Below, in pieces: positions 34,822-43,613 of a DNA stretch of 64,000 nt. Source of the DNA: Chthoniobacter flavus Ellin428. Its GTDB lineage: Bacteria; Verrucomicrobiota; Verrucomicrobiia; Chthoniobacterales; Chthoniobacteraceae. Both the position numbers and the translations under genes were made by a program. Every line of letters starts with the position of its first letter. Position 1 is the stretch's first letter. The stretch covers positions 204,903 to 268,902 of the forward strand of contig NZ_ABVL01000009.1 in NCBI RefSeq assembly GCF_000173075.1, read 5' to 3'. The notes below the pieces were generated by a model, which was given only the letters and a program-made list of their open reading frames with translations, made no database searches and had not been told where the DNA came from.

Positions 34822-35382
34822 TTAAGCCGCCTTCGCGGTCGACTTGTGGCCGAGGATGCGGAGCACCTGATTGAGCTGCTCCACCTGCAACGGCTTCTTC
34901 AGCACCGTCACCGGGCCGTGCTTGAGGATGTTATCCAGCATCTGGCTGTCCGGGTAGCCGGTGATGATCACGATCGGGAGATCGGGGTCGATCTCCTTGG
35001 CATACTTGTAAATCTCGTCACCCGTGATGTCGGGCAATTGGAGATCGAGGAAACAGAAATCGAACTTCTGCTTCTGCAGTGCGGCGAGGGCTTCCTTGCC
35101 CGTGCCCACCACGAGGCGGCTGAAATTCGCCTTCTTGAGGAAAAGTTTAAACATGCTCTGGAGCGCCTCGTCGTCGTCCACCACCAGCACCGTCGGCTGA
35201 CCCTGCTCCTCCGAATGCAACACGTCCCGATCCAGCAAATCCTTCTTCACCCGCCAGCGACCACCGATCTGGATGGCCGGGAGCTGACCGCGCTGCACGA
35301 GGTAGTATACCGTCGGAAGGGGGATCCGCAGATATTCCGCGGTTTCCTTAACGGTCATCAAGTTATGCGTCGCTTGGGACAT
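34822..35382 (-). CDS. regulator with N-terminal excisionase-type HTH and C-terminal receiver domain
   Basis: 186 residues. Residues 8-55 are a MerR/excisionase-like winged helix (LMTVKETAEYLRIPLPTVYYLVQRGQLPAIQIGGRWRV). Residues 63-180 are a response-regulator receiver with acidic pocket D70/D71 (VVDDDE), phospho-acceptor D113 (FCFLDLQLPD), a Thr in VIITGYPD and Lys in VLKKPL. The order is reversed from usual regulators, where the receiver comes first. No sensor kinase is adjacent. It may control its own promoter (see the direct repeats upstream). Confidence 0.85.
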   Translation of the reverse strand: MSQATHNLMTVKETAEYLRIPLPTVYYLVQRGQLPAIQIGGRWRVKKDLLDRDVLHSEEQGQPTVLVVDDDEALQSMFKLFLKKANFSRLVVGTGKEALAALQKQKFDFCFLDLQLPDITGDEIYKYAKEIDPDLPIVIITGYPDSQMLDNILKHGPVTVLKKPLQVEQLNQVLRILGHKSTAKAA

Positions 35383-35404
35383 GGGCTATAGGTTTTTTGT
35401 AATT

Positions 35405-35431
35405 ACCACGTTTTTATCTTATTTCCACGTA
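35405..35431 (-). promoter_or_regulatory. possible operator: two CCACGT half-sites 19 nt apart
   Basis: In the AT-rich region 23-49 nt upstream of the HTH-receiver gene, CCACGT occurs at 35,406 and again at 35,425 in the same orientation, close to two helical turns apart. This would suit a dimer of the regulator encoded next to it, or control of the divergent gene. Inference only. Confidence 0.3.
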
Positions 35432-35553
35432 AGGTGTCTACATTTTTCCACCGATTTCACATAAGCACTATAAAATGGCAAAATTCGCCACATCCCCGCG
35501 CTGGACAAGTTCCGCCAACACGCTGATAGTCGCCGCCTTTTCCGGCACCCCGA

Positions 35554-36177
35554 ATGAGCGCCATTTTCCTTAAGCGATTCCTCCAACGGCCTTTCCAAGT
35601 CGCTTCGATCATCCCTAGCTCGCGCGCCTTGATCCGCCGCGTCTCTGCCAAGATGGATTTCAGCCAACCCCGCGTCATTGCCGAATACGGCCCTGGCGAA
35701 GGTTGTCATACCCGCGAAATCGTCCGCCGCATGCATCCGGATTCACGGGTCATCCTGTTCGAACTCGACCCCGAGTTTGCCCAGCACCTCGAAGACCAGT
35801 TTCGCGGCGACAGCCGGGTCACGGTCCTGAACTCCGACGCCGCCCTCCTTTGTCAGGAGTTGGCCAAGCACGGTCACAGCCACTGCGACTACATCGTCTC
35901 CGGCATCCCCTTCAGCATCCTGCAACCCGAGAAAAAAAAGGAGCTCCTCCGGAGCACCTACGATTTGCTCGCCCCGCAGGATCATTCGGCCTTCATCATC
36001 TATCAGGTCACGAATGAGCTGGTCGGCCACTGCCGGCACTTCCCGCGCGTCGAGTCCGAGTATTGCCTGCAAAACATCCCGCCCATGTTCGTCACCAAGT
36101 TTTACAAGACGGCGAATGGGCATGCCCACGTCAATGGCGCCAATGGCCATTCGCGGAACGGCAATGGACGCCACTAG
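35554..36177 (+). CDS. PmtA-like SAM methyltransferase (phospholipid N-methyltransferase-like)
   Basis: 207 residues. FQVASIIPSSRALIRRV followed by VIAEYGPGEGCHTREI (SAM-binding GxGxG) and VILFELDPEF matches short phospholipid N-methyltransferases and rRNA dimethylase-like enzymes. YIVSGIPFSILQPEKKKELL replaces the usual NLP motif. It is likely a membrane-surface enzyme acting on phosphatidylethanolamine, but this is not proved. The C-terminus has a low-complexity Asn/Gly/His tail of about 20 residues. Confidence 0.75.
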   Translation: MSAIFLKRFLQRPFQVASIIPSSRALIRRVSAKMDFSQPRVIAEYGPGEGCHTREIVRRMHPDSRVILFELDPEFAQHLEDQFRGDSRVTVLNSDAALLCQELAKHGHSHCDYIVSGIPFSILQPEKKKELLRSTYDLLAPQDHSAFIIYQVTNELVGHCRHFPRVESEYCLQNIPPMFVTKFYKTANGHAHVNGANGHSRNGNGRH

Positions 36178-36240
36178 GCGGCCCGGCACATTTCGAAAGT
36201 CGCCGGGCGATGATCCCGGCTCGGGCGGGTTGATTTTCCC

Positions 36241-37002
36241 GTGAACCACTTCGCCCACCCCAGCGCGGCCGAGCGCTACACGCTGGACCGTCCTTATTTC
36301 CATCCGCTCGTCATGGAGCGGATTCGGGCTTTCTTGAAACTCGACGGACCGGTCCCGCTCGCCCTCGATATCGGATGCGGCACGGGAATGTCCACCGTCG
36401 CCCTGACCGAGATCGCCACCGCAGTGATCGGCGCCGACATTTCTCCGGCGATGCTCTCGCAAGCACCGGCGCATCCGCGCATTCAATACCTCGAAGCCGC
36501 TGCCGAATCTCTCCCTTTCGAAAACCACTGTGCGGATTTGATCACCGTCTTCATCGCTTTTCATTGGCTCGATCGCACCCGCTTCCTCGCCGAAGCGCGC
36601 CGCGTTCTTCGCCCCACGGGCACGCTCGTCGTTTGTCATCACGCGTTCCGGGGCCAGATGAAAGAGAACCCGGAGTTCCGCCGCTGGTGCGACGACATCT
36701 ATTACCCGCGCTACCCCAACCCACCGCGCAATAAAGAACCGCTCGAAGACGCGGACGCCCGGCGCCACGGCTTCACCCTTCTCGGCAAAGAACGCTACAC
36801 CTACGACAAGGTCTACACGCCGGAGGAATTCATCCGGCAACAGAACACGCACAGCAACGTCATCGCCAAGGTCGAAGAAGGCACCGAGAAGTTGGAGGAC
36901 ATCTACCAGTGGTCGCTCGAAACCGTGCGCCCCTTCTTCGTCGGCCCCACCGGCACTTTTCCCTTCGGCGGCGAAATCTGGTATCTCCGGCCGCAGCCAT
37001 GA
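36241..37002 (+). CDS. class I SAM-dependent methyltransferase
   Basis: 253 residues, GTG start. SAM-binding motifs: LALDIGCGTGMSTVAL, VIGADISPAMLSQA, ADLITVFIAFHWLD and LRPTGTLVVCHH. This is the Tam/ubiE-like small-molecule methyltransferase layout. The substrate is unknown. Its stop overlaps the start of the acetyltransferase gene (ATGA), so the two are translated together. Confidence 0.85.
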   Translation: MNHFAHPSAAERYTLDRPYFHPLVMERIRAFLKLDGPVPLALDIGCGTGMSTVALTEIATAVIGADISPAMLSQAPAHPRIQYLEAAAESLPFENHCADLITVFIAFHWLDRTRFLAEARRVLRPTGTLVVCHHAFRGQMKENPEFRRWCDDIYYPRYPNPPRNKEPLEDADARRHGFTLLGKERYTYDKVYTPEEFIRQQNTHSNVIAKVEEGTEKLEDIYQWSLETVRPFFVGPTGTFPFGGEIWYLRPQP

Positions 37003-37490
37003 GTTCCGACGCCATCACCATTCTCGAAGCCGATCTCTCCCGCGAAGATCACGGCGCCACCATTCTCCAACTACTCGACGCCTACTCCCGCGATCCGATG
37101 GGTGACGGCGCGCCGCTCTCCGAGAATACCCGCCGCACTTTGATTCCCGGCCTGCGCGCCCATCCGACCACGATGATCTTCCTCGCCTATCGCGGCAGCG
37201 AACCCATCGGCCTCGCCATTTGCTTCCGCGGCTTCTCCACCTTCGCCGCGCGTCCGCTCCTCAATATCCACGACTTCTACGTCGCCGCGGCTGGGCGCGG
37301 CACCGGTATCGGTCGCCAACTCCTCGCCGCCGTGGAAAAGCGCGCCCGGGAAATCGGTTGCTGCAAGCTCACCCTCGAAGTGCTGGAAAACAATCGCCGC
37401 GCGCTCACCGTCTACCACGCCGCGGGCTTCAAGCAGGCCACCTATCAACCGGAAGCCGGTGGCTCCCTCTTTTTCACCAAGCCACTGTAG
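36999..37490 (+). CDS. GNAT-family acetyltransferase
   Basis: 163 residues. The GNAT core is visible as LLNIHDFYVAAAGRGTGIGRQLLAAVEKRA (acetyl-CoA pyrophosphate loop RGTGIG), CCKLTLEVLENNRRAL and YHAAGFKQATY. The acceptor is unknown. It is coupled to the methyltransferase by a 4-nt overlap. Confidence 0.88.
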   Translation: MSSDAITILEADLSREDHGATILQLLDAYSRDPMGDGAPLSENTRRTLIPGLRAHPTTMIFLAYRGSEPIGLAICFRGFSTFAARPLLNIHDFYVAAAGRGTGIGRQLLAAVEKRAREIGCCKLTLEVLENNRRALTVYHAAGFKQATYQPEAGGSLFFTKPL

Positions 37491-37555
37491 CCGCCGCCTC
37501 CTTCGCAGCGCCCGTGAAAGCCCGCATCAGCCGCATCATTCTCTTCGTACGGGAT

Positions 37556-37660
37556 CGGTCATTCGTCATTGCCCCTCCGCGCGCCCATCGTGCAAGCTTC
37601 CCCTCCCTTTCCCGCTCTCATTGCAGAGTAATCCGAACTCCACATTCCACATTCCGATAA
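37556..37660. repeat. fragments of 7-nt-period repeats upstream of fumC
   Basis: CATTCGT/CATTGCC at 37,560-37,573 and CACATTC/CACATTC at about 37,641-37,654 keep 7-nt steps. Weaker than the other loci; the two pieces are not complementary. Confidence 0.4.
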
Positions 37661-37665
37661 TTCAC

Positions 37666-39077
37666 ATGTCCTCCACCCGTATTGAAAAAGACTCCATGGG
37701 CACGATGGAAGTGCCCTCCGAAGCGCTTTACGGTGCTTCCACCCAGCGCGCTGTCCTGAATTTCCCCGTCTCTGGCCGCGGCTTTGGCCGTGAATTCATC
37801 CGCGCCCTCGGCCTCATCAAGGCGCCTGCGCGCAGGCCAATCTCGAGCTCGGCCGCCTCTCTCAGGAGCGCACCGACCTCATCGCCCGCGTCGCCCAGGA
37901 AGTCATCGACGGCCAGCTCGACGCGCATTTCCCGGTCGATATCTATCAGACCGGTAGCGGCACCTCGACGAACATGAACGCCAACGAGGTCATCGGGAAC
38001 CGCTGCTCCCAACTCGCCGGCAAACCGATCGGCTCGAAGGAACCCGTGCACCCGAACGATCACGTGAACATGGGCCAGTCGAGCAACGACATCATTCCCA
38101 CGACGATTCACGTCGCCGTCGGCGAGATGCTCCACAAGGCGCTCCTGCCCGCACTCGGCGAGTTGCAGACTGCGCTGGAAAAGAAGTCCACGGAATTCTG
38201 GGACATCATCAAGATCGGCCGCACCCATCTCATGGACGCCACGCCCGTGCGCCTCGGGCAGGAATTCGGCGGCTACGCCACACAGATCGAATACGCCGGT
38301 TTCCGCGCCAGCAATGCGCTCGCGGCGGTCCAGGAGTTGCCCCTCGGCGGCACCGCGGTGGGCACCGGCCTCAATTGCCATCCCGATTTCCCCGGCATCG
38401 TCATGCGCCACCTCGCCAGCCAGACGGGCATCGCCTTCCGCGAAGCGCGCAATCACTTCGAAGCGCAAGCGGCCAAGGACGGCCTCGTCCAGGCCAGCGG
38501 CCAGCTCAAGACTATCGCCGTCTCGCTCTTCAAGATCGCCAACGACATCCGCTGGCTCAGTAGCGGTCCGCGTTGCGGCATCGGCGAAATCCGCCTGCCC
38601 GAGACGCAGCCCGGCAGCTCCATCATGCCCGGCAAGGTGAACCCCGTAATTTGTGAAAGCGTCATGCAAGTCTGCGCCCGCGTCATCGGCAACGACGCCA
38701 CGGTTACCTGGGCGGCGGCGAATGGAAACTTCGAGCTCAACGTCATGATGCCCGTGCTCGCCGACGCCATCCTCGAGTCGATCAAGCTGCTCGCGAATGT
38801 CTGCAACGTCTTCCGCGAAAAGTGCGTGGTCGGCATCCAGGCCAACGTCGCGCGCTGCAACGAACTCGTCGAATACTCCATGGCCATGGTCACCAGCCTC
38901 GCCCCGATCATCGGCTACGACAAAGCCGCCGAGATCGCCAAGGAAAGCGCCAAGACCGGCAAGACCGTCCGCGAAATCTGCCGCGAGAAACAAGTCCTCC
39001 CCGAGGCCGAGCTCGCCAAAGCGCTCGACCCGGTCGAGATGACCAAGCCCGGCGGCGAAGGCGCGGCCGGAGGATAG
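37666..39077 (+). pseudogene. fumC: class II fumarate hydratase, frameshifted
   Basis: Converts fumarate and malate in the TCA cycle. MSSTRIEKDSMGTMEVPSEA and YGASTQRAVLNFPVSG open the family. The catalytic GSSIMPGKVNPV loop, TGSGTSTNMNANEVI and NDHVNMGQSSNDIIPT are intact. The frame breaks after FIRALGLIKA: the next residues (CAQANLELGRLSQERTDLI) are one frame away. One missing base near 37,826 (AAGGCGCCTGC, expected AAGGCCGCCTGC or similar) explains it. With that base the protein is about 470 aa, normal for FumC. Probably a sequence error. Confidence 0.92.
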
Positions 39078-39135
39078 TCCTCGCGCCTGGTGGATTTCGG
39101 CAGATAGAAATCGGGAGCGTTTCCTACCGCAGTTC

Positions 39136-39354
39136 GTGGCGCTATCGCTTTACGATCCGCGGGACGGTGCTTCCAAAACAACGCCAGACTTGAAAGCGCT
39201 CTATCTCGTCCTGTTTTTCTTCGTCTGCCTGGCCTTCACTTCCAAAGACGGCCGGGACCGGTGGATCTACGGCGCATTTGCCGTAGCCACGCTCGCCACG
39301 ATTATCCACTATCGCCTGATCCCCAGTCTTTATTACTGGCACTCGCCGTTCTGA
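39136..39354 (+). CDS. small membrane protein, function unknown
   Basis: A 72-residue frame from a GTG codon with two short hydrophobic stretches (LKALYLVLFFFVCLAF and WIYGAFAVATLATII). Not recognised. The start is uncertain. Confidence 0.45.
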   Translation: MALSLYDPRDGASKTTPDLKALYLVLFFFVCLAFTSKDGRDRWIYGAFAVATLATIIHYRLIPSLYYWHSPF

Positions 39355-39436
39355 GCCAGCAGGCGTCTCTCTCGAAGACGTCCCCGCGCTCATTGCGCAT
39401 TTGACTTGTCCGATTGGGAAAAGCACCTTGCCTTCC

Positions 39437-39691
39437 ATGACGGTTACGATCCCAAATGAGTTGGAATCTTTCGTTCAGGCGAAGCTAAAGTCGGGCGCGT
39501 TCGACACTCCCGAAGCGGTCGTGGTAGCCGCACTCACTTCGTGGCAAGGCGAGGATCTGTTTCAATCCATGGACCGTAGCAAGGTGGACCAACTGCTCCT
39601 TGAGGCGATCGATAGCCCCCGTATGGCATGGAATGAGGCAACTGTGGATCAGGTCATCGATTCGTTGCGCAAAAAACACGCCACGTGGTGA
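39437..39691 (+). CDS. ParD-type antitoxin
   Basis: 84 residues starting MTVTIPNELESFVQAKLKSG, the ribbon-helix-helix DNA-binding start of ParD/CC2985-type antitoxins. It continues with FDTPEAVVVAALTSW. The rest is acidic and would wrap a toxin. It is expected to neutralise ParE and repress its own promoter (family knowledge). Its stop overlaps the GTG of a short ParE-like frame. Confidence 0.8.
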   Translation: MTVTIPNELESFVQAKLKSGAFDTPEAVVVAALTSWQGEDLFQSMDRSKVDQLLLEAIDSPRMAWNEATVDQVIDSLRKKHATW

Positions 39692-39789
39692 GTTTCCGTT
39701 TCGTTCAGACACCGGAGTCACTCACCGACATCGCTCGACAGGTAGAATATCTCCCCCGCCGCCTTCTCGACTCCCCCCAGACCGAATAA
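39688..39789 (+). pseudogene. truncated ParE-like toxin stub
   Basis: Starting with GTG inside the antitoxin stop (GTGA overlap), 33 residues read MSFRFVQTPESLTDIARQVEYL. This resembles the first strand and helix of ParE/RelE toxins, then ends at a stop about 60 residues early. The rest of the toxin is absent before the next gene, so the pair is probably inactive. Confidence 0.5.
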
Positions 39790-39797
39790 ACCCTGCC

Positions 39798-41630
39798 TCA
39801 GCGTAACAGCTCCGTGCTCACCTCTACCTTTCCGAGCACGAACGGCTGCGACTGCTCAGGCACAAGGGCGATATCGTAGCCCCACATCTTGGCAAAGCAG
39901 GCGTCCTTCACGTGCCAGGTGAAAGTCTGCCAACCCTCGCTGTCCTTCACACTGAACCAGGTGCCGACGTTGTGGTAGGGCGAGCCGCCGTGGCTGTCGG
40001 CGACTTCGTAGTGCAGGTTCATGCCGACGTTCCCGGGCGCGACGCGGCGCACCGTGACGCGTACGTAGTACTCGCGCTGGTGAATCGAGGCGAAGGAGGG
40101 ATGCACGTGGAAGCGCATCCCCTGGTTCGCGCCGACCAACAAGCCGCGGGTACCGTCGGCGAATGTCTGGATGGCATTGGTCTGCGGACCGGCTTGGAAA
40201 ACACCGGCGCTCGGCACAGCCGCTCCGAGATCAACACTCACCGTGTGGGCCTTGGAGAAGTCGCCGCCCCACGGGAAGGGTTCTTCGCGACTCGCTTCCG
40301 CCGGGCCGGTGAGAGAAGCGGGATAATTGCTCACGAAAACCGGCTCATCCCCAAGCGTAATGGCGTCTCCACCTTCCAGCGCCTTGGAGGCATAATCCGA
40401 TAGCGCGCGCACCTGGACATTCGCCGGAAAGGTGAGCTGTTGATCGGGATCACCAGCCGCCTTCCACGCCACAAGGACGGGCGTTTCGCGTCCTTGAAAC
40501 ACGAAACCATAGCCGCGCCCATCCTCCCCCAGCGCCACCCAGCCGAGATACTTCGGCTTCGGACCGAGCGTGGCGATCATCGTCTGGTACGCCTGATACG
40601 TCGCCCGCGTGGTGCCATCGCGCTTAAGCAAACCGAAGCCCGGTTCCTCGCCCACCGGGTCCTGCGCCTCGAACCACTGCACGTGATGAATCCCCTGCGC
40701 GAGCGCCATCACATACAGCTTCACCAGCGTCGTCGCCGCCTCGTGCTCGGCGACGGATTGATCTTTGCGATGCGCAACGTTGCGCCCGATTTCGGTGATC
40801 CAGATATCGGCGTTTGCTTTGTCCGGTGCGCTCTCCTTGAGCTCGTCCCGCAGCAAATGGGTCATCCATAAATAAGGGATCTCGCCATTCGGTCGACCAA
40901 TGCCGTCGGCCAGTTCGTAAGGATGAATGCAGAGATAATCAAACTGACCCGGGGTACCAGCCTCCTTCTGGGCCAGGATCGCATGCTCTAGATACGCTGG
41001 ATCGAAACTCGCCGTCGTCAGTCCAACTTGCGTGGTCGGGTCCGCTTTCTTCGCCGCCGCGTAAGCCGCCGCGGCCAACCGGCCGTAATCTGCCGCGGTG
41101 TGATGCCCGTCATTGAAGCCACCATTGCCTTCGTTCCACACCTCCCAGTAGTGGATGCGATCCTTGTAGCGAGCGACGCATTGCCCAAAGAACTCTGACC
41201 AACCCGCGAGATCACTCATCGGAAAGGTGTGCCCTTTCTCACTGCTCCACGGCACTTTGCCCATCATCACCGCGGTGACTTCGAAATGATTGGCCGTCGC
41301 CGCGTGGACCAGTGCATCGGCCCGATCCCAATGCCACTCGCCCTGGCGCGGCTCAATCGACGGCCATTCCGGAAAAGCTCGCCCGGTCCCGATGCCGATC
41401 TCGTGGAGACGCGGCATCCACTCCCCAGCGCTGCCCATGCCACTGGCCGAAGTGGCCACTCCCCACGGCGAGGAAATATCCGCGGCATAAAGCATAGCGG
41501 CGCTGAGCGAGCAGAACGTAACGAGGAAGCAGGAGGTCTTCAAAGCAAGTGAATTTCGAGGTTCGGCCGAAAGGCGATGGAAATGCAATGAGCGCGCGCG
41601 GATTTTGTCGACTCCCAAGAATCGCGTCAC
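39798..41630 (-). CDS. secreted clan GH-A glycoside hydrolase (GH39/GH5-like)
   Basis: The TIM-barrel part has an acid/base Glu in YWEVWNEGNGG (E167) and a nucleophile Glu in ADIWITEIGR (E280), the clan GH-A layout on strands 4 and 7. A C-terminal beta-sandwich of about 200 residues follows (from DFSKAHTVSVDLG to FVLGKVEVSTELL), likely carbohydrate binding. The N-terminus up to about residue 50 contains a signal-peptide-like stretch (KTSCFLVTFCSLSAAMLYAA). The true start may be a TTG just before it rather than the first codon. Target polysaccharide unknown. Confidence 0.8.
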   Translation of the reverse strand: MTRFLGVDKIRARSLHFHRLSAEPRNSLALKTSCFLVTFCSLSAAMLYAADISSPWGVATSASGMGSAGEWMPRLHEIGIGTGRAFPEWPSIEPRQGEWHWDRADALVHAATANHFEVTAVMMGKVPWSSEKGHTFPMSDLAGWSEFFGQCVARYKDRIHYWEVWNEGNGGFNDGHHTAADYGRLAAAAYAAAKKADPTTQVGLTTASFDPAYLEHAILAQKEAGTPGQFDYLCIHPYELADGIGRPNGEIPYLWMTHLLRDELKESAPDKANADIWITEIGRNVAHRKDQSVAEHEAATTLVKLYVMALAQGIHHVQWFEAQDPVGEEPGFGLLKRDGTTRATYQAYQTMIATLGPKPKYLGWVALGEDGRGYGFVFQGRETPVLVAWKAAGDPDQQLTFPANVQVRALSDYASKALEGGDAITLGDEPVFVSNYPASLTGPAEASREEPFPWGGDFSKAHTVSVDLGAAVPSAGVFQAGPQTNAIQTFADGTRGLLVGANQGMRFHVHPSFASIHQREYYVRVTVRRVAPGNVGMNLHYEVADSHGGSPYHNVGTWFSVKDSEGWQTFTWHVKDACFAKMWGYDIALVPEQSQPFVLGKVEVSTELLR

Positions 41631-41734
41631 GCAAGCACGACTTCGTGTCGATCAAAACCGCGGCGACATACGACCCGCCGCGGTGTTCCAATCGTAGGGA
41701 TTAAGAACGGATGATGTCCCCGTTAAAGTGACGA

Positions 41735-42415
41735 GTGGATCATTCCGCTCTATCGAAATGCTTACGTATGAAAGCTGCCGCCCCCGCAATGGATAATGAA
41801 ACACTCCTCCTGCTTTCGACGGATGAAAGCGAACGCATCCCCTTCCCCGAGGGTGCCTACTGTGAAATCGCCTCCTTTCTTCAAGCCCTTTGCCGGCGGC
41901 GCCAGCCAGGCCACGCCCTACGCAGCTGCGGCGGAGGAGCCGTCTTATCGTTCCTCGTGGGAATGTGGTTCATCCTCGCCGCACCATTGCAGGCGAGGCT
42001 TGGGGAATCGCCCGAGCGTCTCGAGGCGCGTTACGGTTCACCGGCCAAATTTCTAAACGGAATTTGCACCCGCGACTTCCAATGCACCTATCATCATAAC
42101 GGGATGACCATCGTCGTGAACTTCCTCGACGAGAAGAGCCAGTCCGAACGCTATTCCAACGACGACGGCGCTCCACTGAAGCCCGAGGAAATCCAGACTC
42201 TCATGGGACTCAATGGACGCGGCGGCAAATGGAATCTCAAAGAAGGCCCGCAGGATTCCAAAAAGTGGAACCTCAGCTCCGGCGATGCGGTGGCCATGCA
42301 AGACGACAAGAGCGGTCATTCACTCGAAATCCGTTCGAGTTGGTGGCAACGCTTTCTCGATCAGCAACCCAGCAAGACCAAAGGCGAAATCAGCGAACGT
42401 TTGAAGGACTTCTGA
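41735..42415 (+). CDS. exported protein, function unknown
   Basis: The 226-codon frame is credible from about residue 68 on: a hydrophobic export segment (AVLSFLVGMWFILAAPLQA) and then ARLGESPERLEARYGSPAKF. The latter opening is common in small secreted verrucomicrobial proteins. The preceding part overlaps another open frame and the true start is probably nearer the hydrophobic segment. No recognised function. Confidence 0.6.
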   Translation: MDHSALSKCLRMKAAAPAMDNETLLLLSTDESERIPFPEGAYCEIASFLQALCRRRQPGHALRSCGGGAVLSFLVGMWFILAAPLQARLGESPERLEARYGSPAKFLNGICTRDFQCTYHHNGMTIVVNFLDEKSQSERYSNDDGAPLKPEEIQTLMGLNGRGGKWNLKEGPQDSKKWNLSSGDAVAMQDDKSGHSLEIRSSWWQRFLDQQPSKTKGEISERLKDF

Positions 42416-42433
42416 ACTCCGACCGGATCTCCA

Positions 42434-42904
42434 CTATCCCTTCCACTCGCAGATGTAGCCCACCACGTAGGCGTCGTTGAGCACCCCATCGTTCCACGAG
42501 CCATCCTTTTTCCAGATCTCGAGAAAGTGTTCGTTACCGCCGCTGGGCTGGCCGTGGTCCCAGGCTTGAAAGGTCAGGTCCGTACCATCGACCCATTTGT
42601 ATTTGCCGTGCTGCGAATGCTCGTTGGTCGCGCCGAGCCAGATCTGCCGGCCATCCGCGACCTTCCGGACAAAGTCCTGCGTCGCGGCATCCGGGATCAC
42701 CACCAACTGGCCATGCAAATCCTCACAACGCCCCCTAGCCTGACGCCACGTCGCTTTGTCGAGATAGAGACGGTACCAGTGGTGATTGAAGTATCGCGCG
42801 TCGGCAGGAACACCGAGAGGCGGCTTGGCCGGCGGCGTTTCGGCGATCACCGGACGAAGGCCGGCAATAACGAAAAGGAGAACGGTGGCGGTCGAGATTT
42901 GCAT
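42434..42904 (-). CDS. secreted C-type lectin-domain protein
   Basis: 156 residues from MQISTATVLLFVIAGLRPVIA (signal peptide). The C-type lectin fold is visible: FNHHWYRLYLDKATWRQARGRCEDLHGQLV, the core WLGATN, then DHGQPSGGNEHFLEIW, with a QPxxxxNEH-like calcium/sugar motif, WNDG and YICEW. One of the usual two disulfides is reduced. It probably binds a glycan outside the cell. It lies opposite the glycosidase neighbourhood. Confidence 0.85.
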   Translation of the reverse strand: MQISTATVLLFVIAGLRPVIAETPPAKPPLGVPADARYFNHHWYRLYLDKATWRQARGRCEDLHGQLVVIPDAATQDFVRKVADGRQIWLGATNEHSQHGKYKWVDGTDLTFQAWDHGQPSGGNEHFLEIWKKDGSWNDGVLNDAYVVGYICEWKG

Positions 42905-42998
42905 GGGTTTCAGGAGGGAAGAGTTGAACCGGTGACTCACAACGGCAATGCGCCTGTTTCGAAGGCGCCGGCAACTCCATGAGTTCCAAGGCTACCCG

Positions 42999-43613
42999 CT
43001 ACGGCAATTTCGAAGCGCCCGGCGCTTTCAGGTCGTCGGGTTTCCCGACTTCTGCAGCTTCGTCGAAAATGCCGGTGAGCTTGTCGTCGACGCGCATGTC
43101 GATGAGGCGCCAGGAGTTCTCGGGCTTGTAGAAATAGAAGCGCCAACGCAGGGGAAAGACTTTGCCCTGCGAAACGTAGGTCGCCCGCACAAGGCGCTCG
43201 CCCACGGCGTGCGCCTCGACGAAGTCATAACCGACAATGGCGCCGAAAACCTCGATAGCCTCCCGTGTCTTGGTCTTGAGCTGTTTCAACTCGTCGGGCT
43301 TTTCCGCAATCTTCGAATCCTTCGTCAGCGCCGCGTAACCCTCATCGATCTTTCCGCCCTCCAGCGCCGCAAAGAAATTGGCGACGATCTGCGAAGGGCC
43401 GTCCGCCATGGGATTGGCCGTTGCATGCTGGGCAGTCTCTCCGGGGGTGCCACCGGAGTCGGCCACCACATCCGGCAGCTTGGTGGACTGGAAGGTCAGC
43501 ACCTTCGGCTCGCCTTTGTCGGCTTTGGAACCCTTGGGCGTGGCTTTATCCTGCGCGTGCAGGATGGCAGCGGAGCCAACGAGGAAAAATGCGAGGATGG
43601 AACGACGATTCAT
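42999..43613 (-). CDS. exported protein, NTF2-like fold possible
   Basis: 204 residues, with signal peptide RSILAFFLVGSAAILHA. After a linker, IVANFFAALEGGKIDEGYAALTKDSKI and RWRFYFYKPENSWRLIDMRVDD suggest an NTF2/DUF4019-like domain. No catalytic motif seen. Its start overlaps the stop of the upstream gene (ATGA), so it is co-translated with the lactamase-fold protein. Confidence 0.7.
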   Translation of the reverse strand: MNRRSILAFFLVGSAAILHAQDKATPKGSKADKGEPKVLTFQSTKLPDVVADSGGTPGETAQHATANPMADGPSQIVANFFAALEGGKIDEGYAALTKDSKIAEKPDELKQLKTKTREAIEVFGAIVGYDFVEAHAVGERLVRATYVSQGKVFPLRWRFYFYKPENSWRLIDMRVDDKLTGIFDEAAEVGKPDDLKAPGASKLP

